Below are positions 58,132 through 64,000 of a stretch of DNA of 64,000 nucleotides, piece after piece (positions within the stretch are counted from its first letter, which is position 1; every line of letters starts with the position of its first letter). Location: contig JARCOQ010000064.1 in assembly GCA_029207755.1 (NCBI GenBank), positions 620,001 to 684,000 on the forward strand, read 5' to 3'. Source of the DNA: Chamaea fasciata (taxonomy: Eukaryota; Chordata; Aves; Passeriformes; Sylviidae). A model generated the notes under the pieces. It searched no databases. It worked only from the letters and a program-made list of their open reading frames with translations, and had not been told where the DNA came from. The translations under genes and the position numbers were made by a program.

Positions 58132-61100
58132 GCCTGTTTTTTTGGGAGCAGAGGACACTGCAGCAACACTGCAGAACAGCTGAGAAAACTTGTGGAAATG
58201 TTTAAGGTTTGCAAATTTGCCTTGTGACAACTTGCAGTTCCAGCATTTTCCTTAAAGAGAATGATTTGCGGTTGTGTGGACTGCTCTTATGTTTCCAGGA
58301 TTGTCCTAACAGTCTTCAAACCATTGTTTTTACTTGTTACTTCAAGAGACAGGAAATTTGGACACCTAGTTTTGTCCAAACTCTGGATGAAGCCTTTGAA
58401 GGAGTATCTTTCAAAACATATTTCCCGGGCCTATGGAGACATGGTGTCCTACAGTCCTTAAGTGTCCTGTAGGAAATAGTACTTTTTGTTACAGACTTCA
58501 GCTTGTAACAAGATTTAATATCAATGCTTTCAATAGATTCAAAATAATTTTCTGTCTCTGGTGGTGCATTCTTTTTCAGAGGTTTTTGTCTCACTGTTCT
58601 GCCTAACAGTGTTCCGAAGAAATGAATTTTCAACAGGAATTGAGAAGTTGTGGTTTTGAATCTTATTTCAAGGAGGCATCTCCAGGGATCAAGTTGAAGT
58701 GCATTACATTGGTTTGTTTCCATATCTGGGTTAGTAATTGGACAAATACGAAGACAGTTGGAAACACAGAAATAGGGTTTTTTTCTTTTTGTATTGCTTC
58801 AAATTTAATTATTTGAAGAAACCAGATTTTGCTCTAAGTTTAGTTTTTCCTGACTCCTGTCTATCCTTTCTAATAAGCGTTTTTCACTTTTTTAGGGCAG
58901 CTTTTTCTTAATGTTTAATTGTAGTGTGTCCCTTACTTGGCAATATTTTGCTCAGGGTGATTTGCAGACTAAAGTAGCTTGCTGATGAAAGTTAATTTTT
59001 TATCAGGCCTGTAGAGCCATGTGCTTGTGTGTGGGGGTGAGAAGAGGGCAGAGAAAGGGAAGAAGGCAAGGATTAAGTGAGTCGATATATGTGCAAGAGG
59101 TTGCCTGAACTGCAGAGATTAAACAAACCAAAGAAGGGCTCTGTCTGAAATGAGGAATTAAATGTATTTGTGACAAATATCAACATCTATCTCTAATTCG
59201 TTTTTACTCAAGAACTAGGCCCTTAGAGATTTGTGAAATCTATTGGCAAACATCATGACTACATTTTGAGAGACAAAAAATGTGTAAAAGGAAGAAAAAA
59301 AATGGGGAAGGGAGAGGGGCAAGAGAATTATTCTGGTCTGAAGAGGATGGATGACTTTCTAGAGCCTATCTGGAAAAAATATTGACAGATTCAACAGCAA
59401 ATAACACATGGATGAGAGGGTTTTTTTCCAAAGTAATTGGTGCCAGATGTAGCCCGTCCTTTAACTTGATAAAATAATAGTTTCGGTGTAGGAAGTTCAT
59501 CATCTACACTTAAGAAGCATGTCTGTGTAGTTCTCTATGGGAAATTACAAAATAAGGTGTTAAAATGGTGGTTGGTAAAGTGGACAGGGAATGACTGAAG
59601 GGGAGAGCAAGAAGCTGTACTTGGAAGGGAAGAATTGGTCTGTTAATACAGATCCTCAGGGTTTGTCTTGAGACTGTTCTTCAGGATGAACTAAATGCTA
59701 TGGCACAGGATTAAGAGACTTTGGTAGGCTGGAGGAGCAGATAATTCCTGGAAGAACTGGATGGTCTCAACAGCCTGGAATGTAAAGCAGGGCACAGTTG
59801 AGTAACATGGAGTGAAGTTGATGTGCTAGTGAGAATTGTTGTGAAGGAGAAGCTTTTAAAACAAAAAACCCACCCACCCAACAAGCAGCTGTGAAGGTAC
59901 TGGGTCACAACAGGCTGGCCATAAGCAGGGAATGTGTTGATGCTGTGGAAAAGGTTTGGTTTCAGTGGAATGGAAAACCAAGCTGTTTTAAGATGGAGAG
60001 CTGACAACACTGTCAGGCCACAAGTCACATGTGGGATTGGCAGGGCAATGCCAGGTTTGACTTATTGCTGTTGATTTTCTCCCTAACTGAAACTATATAA
60101 TTTACCTCAATTTTATAGCTTCTAGAAGGTTCTGGAAAAGATGTCCAATACTACTGTGTTTATAGACTTGTTAGTTTCAGTTCAAGAAAATAATATTTGT
60201 AGTAGTTCTGAAAAGAAACAGCTTTCTTTTATTCTGGATCATAAATTTTAGTGTCACAAACATGGCATGTACAAGAAAATGGATCGAAGCTGAGAAACAG
60301 CGTAGAATTATTCTGAGAAACACTTGAAAAAACAGCATAGAATTATTCTTATTCTGAAGCAGGGATGTCATGATGAAGTGAGATCATCTGCAAGGTGTTG
60401 CTTAGAACATGATGGAGGCATAAATCCCCTTAGTGGAGGCATTTACCATGAATTATTTCACTTGTAGATATTTCCATTTAAATATGGTGTGTGGAAGACT
60501 TTCTGAAATGAGTCTTTTCTCGTAGTTGTGGAATCCAGTGTAGGAGTCTGTCCAAGAAAAGTGGATTATTAATGTAGTTAAGGACTCTGTGGCCGCCATT
60601 TACCAAAGGTGTATTGAAGGCTTCTCTGAAGCGTGTCAGAAGTTAGGCTGTCTTCGTGCTTTTCCTGGTTTGCCTTTGTCTGGAGTTTCCATTTGGGGTG
60701 GGGAGAACATTGGTCTGACACCAGGATCATCTGTTTTCACAACTGTTCTAGAAGAGACAAGAACCTTGAATTTTTCTCTGGTCCTGGTATGTATAAAACG
60801 GGCTAGGAGGCTGTACTTGTCTTATATAGCTGCATTCCTTTTCCTCTACACCTTTCATTTTGAAGTCTGGATGGCTCAAACTCATTTTATTTGCTTCATT
60901 GGCATGTATTAGGGAAAGTATTAACACAAGCAATTTTTCTCGAGAAGAAAAAAAAAGAGAAAAAAGTATTGTAAAATCAAGATGATATATAAAGAAAAGT
61001 TGTTCTCTTCCTCTGAGTGTATTTGTCATTGTTTTGGATAGAAGACTGACAGTATGAGAAAGGGACATCGATTTTAACTCTGAGCTATGTTGTGTTTATC

Positions 61101-62337
61101 TCCATAACAGGCAGGTTTTCTAGTGAATCCCAGTTAATCTAATATTGGATCCTTGGTGAAAATCTCCAAACCAAATAATAAAATAGGTAAAAGCTTTAAA
61201 ATCCTTATCATAGCATGTGTGCACAGTGGAGGATTGGTGTCTTTCTTCTAAACAGAGCTTAGGAATCAGAAGAGCATGTTGGACTCAACAATGCTTCAAG
61301 TAGATGCAATAATAGGATGGTTTGAAGAGTGGGGATACTTGAAAGGAATCTCTTCATCTTCCATGTGAAATATAATCCTGAAGGAATTGATTTCCTTTTA
61401 TGCTTTGATGTAAATTTGACTTATCTGTTTCTCTCAGATAAACATGGGTGATCTGAGGCAATTGGATATCAGCTCTTGGATTCTGCAGGAAGTGTCATTT
61501 TCATTCCTTGAGGGAGAGAAGGGAAAGGGAGGAGGCATTAGGTTATAAAGTAGTATAAGCTCATCCTTACATAGAGCTTCTTACAATACTAAATACATCT
61601 AAACCAAATCTTCTGCATTTCCAGCTGTTGTATTTTTCTCTGATTTCTATCGCTTTGTGTCATTCAGTGCTATCTGATCCCATTAGCCCAAATCCCTCTG
61701 CATGAAGTATGTAATGCTGCTCTAATAACAAAAAATGCCCAGTGGGGTTGTTCCCTGGGGGGCCTTGTACTGGAGGCGAGCTCCCATCACCTGACAGGGA
61801 TCTGATGATCGCAGTGCTGTCTCTGGGATCAGAGGTGCTGGGCTGGCTCAGGTTCTCCTCCCAAACTCCATGGTGATGGCTCTGTTTGCATTCCGTGCCT
61901 TTTCGTATGTCCTCGCTGTGACACAGGCATCAGGGGAATCACAAAGGCGGCAGATGGTCTGTGCACAGCTCCCTCAAGCGTAAAACAACATTTCTGTGCT
62001 TGTTGTCAGGACCTTAAATTGCACACTGTGCTGTTTGGTTATTTTCAAACCCTGTGTTGGCCAGAGGGGCTCGGATGAGAAATATTTGCGTATCACAAAG
62101 TGGGAGCAAGGGCTGAATTAAAGTGGCAAGCAACTGGATTGAAACTAAATTCTAAGTGGAAGTTGTATGTGCTCATTTTTAACAAGGGTTTATTTTGTTA
62201 TTTTTAATGAAAGCAATGACCTCTACTAGAATTGAACAAGACACAGGTTGTGTACAGTGTGTTTATGGGATTTTTTTGCTGCTTCCCCTCACCAAATATA
62301 CTGGAGTTGTTAATTTTTACACAAAGCCTGGACTCAA
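58132..62337. other. AT-rich DNA, no gene recognised
   Basis: Only short frames on both strands (for example 58337-58723 minus, 60589-60912 plus, 60748-61068 minus), none recognisable. Confidence 0.5.
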
Positions 62338-62352
62338 CCCCCCCCCCCCCCC
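62338..62352. repeat. C15 homopolymer
   Basis: Fifteen consecutive C in AT-rich surroundings. Its length is likely to vary and is prone to sequencing error. Confidence 0.9.
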
Positions 62353-64000
62353 GTAATACTGTGACATCTACACCTGAAATGTATATTCAAATGTAGGCTA
62401 AAGAACGTTCCAAATGGGCTTATTATCCTTAATGTTCTTCTGCTGCAGTTCAAGTAAATGTAATGTATTAGTTGCTCATTGAATGCGCAGTACCACTTTT
62501 AAAAATTCACTTTGCTGTGGAGGATTTTTCCCAAGATACATTAGATAATGTCAAGTTTAAAGCTGTCCGTGAGTCTACAGAGATGGCCATGCAGATGGAG
62601 CTGTGGAAAGCCAAATGAAAGATTTTCATATAAGCACACTGGGCTTAAACCAATCTGTTTAAATTGTTTTCCTCCCAACCCCTGTTTTCAACCACTTGAA
62701 TTCCTCAGATATTCAAAGTTATTTTGGAGGTGTTTAACGCAGAAAGTGAAAATGCAGCCTGAAGAAAAGGATTGTTATTTTAAGAGAGGAATATTTGGAA
62801 AGTGGTGGGAACAAACAAAGGTACAAGTTCATTATGACATGAATTTAGTCTCAGACTAAATGGTTTTCTTCTGTGTCCATGCTAGGACAAAGAGATTGCT
62901 TCCCCCAGTTTGTCCTCCCCTTGCTGCATGAGGAAACTTCAGTTACCAAATACAGGATCTTGTGCATCTTCATGTGTCTTGGTACATAATGGCAGTTTAA
63001 ACACTTTGCTTTGTGTAATTTTGTCAGCGGATGGGATAGGGAGAAAAATCTGATTTGGATGATTCCTGGATATTTTTATCAGGTCAGGGCTGTAATATTG
63101 GCCACTGGTGAGTGGTAATTTGTATTAGGGGAGATTTCTTGTCTTTCATAGCTCCCCTAGATTAGTGTACAGAGGATATTGAGAAAATGCTTGGGCTGAG
63201 GTTGGCCAGAGTCTCATGGTCAGTCACTAGGTATTTCTAAGGGTTTTCTGAGCTTCTGTATCTATCTGTGCATCATCCTGTTGCCCCAATGCAAGGAATT
63301 AACTGATCCAGTCAGGATAATAAGCTGCCAAGAATAGCAATCCTTTGGTAGATAGATATACAAAATTCATTTTATCTGTCCAAGCACTGATGAAATGCAG
63401 GATCTGGGCTGATGCTTTGCTAGTGTAAACCAATTCTTGTGTTCGGTAAAGATACTTTCTTTAGGCATTAAAAAAAACCGCTCAAATTTGTCTCTTCAAC
63501 GGGCTTTAGTACAATTACGTGGTAGTAAATGCATCAACAAATACTGGTTTTAGTTATTTTTTGAAATAGCTCTTAAAAAACATCCCAAATCTTGATAATT
63601 CATTGGAGCCTTCCTTACTTGTTTGGCATTTCAGTATGTGCAGGCAGTAGAGCATGTGAGCAGCTGTAACCACGTTCGTGCGGTCAGTTTTGCAAATACA
63701 TGAAAAAACTTGCTCATGGGAGAGTCACAGCCCACTTGTGTTTACAACCTGAGACTGGTACAGTGAGTAAAAACAAGCTGGGATACTTGTAGGAACAACA
63801 AAAACCCAGGAAACCTTGAGAAATATTTGGAATCAAAATATTGTGTGTTTATGGCCAATGCAGTGCTAACAGAGCCAGGACATGTGGCATGTTAATGTTT
63901 GGGTTTGGTTTTTTAATGTCCACTTAAAACTAGTAACGTGGCTCAGATTTTTCAATACAGATCTCTTAGGTACTGGAGGTAGTTAAGTGTGTCATACGAA
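62353..64000. other. AT-rich DNA, no gene recognised
   Basis: The plus-strand frame 62548-62859 (103 codons) is the longest and shows no recognisable feature. Confidence 0.5.

Overview
The window looks like a songbird (passerine) genome. The signs are spliced vertebrate genes with GT-AG introns, several CR1 LINE 3' ends with the typical avian tail sequence, avian-type endogenous retroviruses (ERVs), an olfactory receptor 14-like fragment, a PAK3-like kinase pair and a maestro heat-like repeat (MROH) gene. PAK3-like kinases are known to have expanded in the zebra finch lineage. The species assignment is inference.

Layout. (1) Positions 1-260 are an inverted, almost identical copy of 39359-39618. 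(2) 261-13030 is the first unit of a tandem segmental duplication. Read on the minus strand, it carries a complete 12-exon, 437-residue PAK-like serine/threonine kinase gene (CDS 12784 to 3914) with an AATAAA signal and, further downstream, a long purine-rich array. (3) 13031-15847 is a spacer with the 3' part of an ERV (pol, env remnant, 3' LTR), the first ~97 codons of an olfactory receptor gene cut by that LTR, a triple AAGATGGCGGC repeat and a T tract. (4) 15848-28570 is the second unit, with a second intact kinase gene (CDS 28324 to 19452) that differs by only three residues by eye. (5) 28571-42800 has no gene I can identify. It holds a GC-rich block, an AT-rich tract, an ERVL-like LTR, minisatellites (one with a 21-bp unit that encodes heptads) and CR1 fragments. 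(6) 42830-44290 is an ERV pol remnant whose plus strand looks depleted in G in the manner of APOBEC editing. (7) 45921-51216 is an intact-looking 14-exon MROH gene on the plus strand, preceded by repeats that resemble its own first exon. (8) 51420-64000 is AT-rich intergenic or intronic DNA without a recognised gene.

The most notable points are: the kinase pair has full catalytic motifs but no p21-binding (CRIB) domain, and starts with a hydrophobic segment instead; an 11-bp inverted repeat of CRE-like sites flanks an E-box just inside the duplication edge; the breakpoints join kinase flank, ERV and olfactory receptor; and divergence between the two units is uneven along their length. Exon models were made by eye from reading frames, splice consensus and phase. 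They have not been tested against transcripts.
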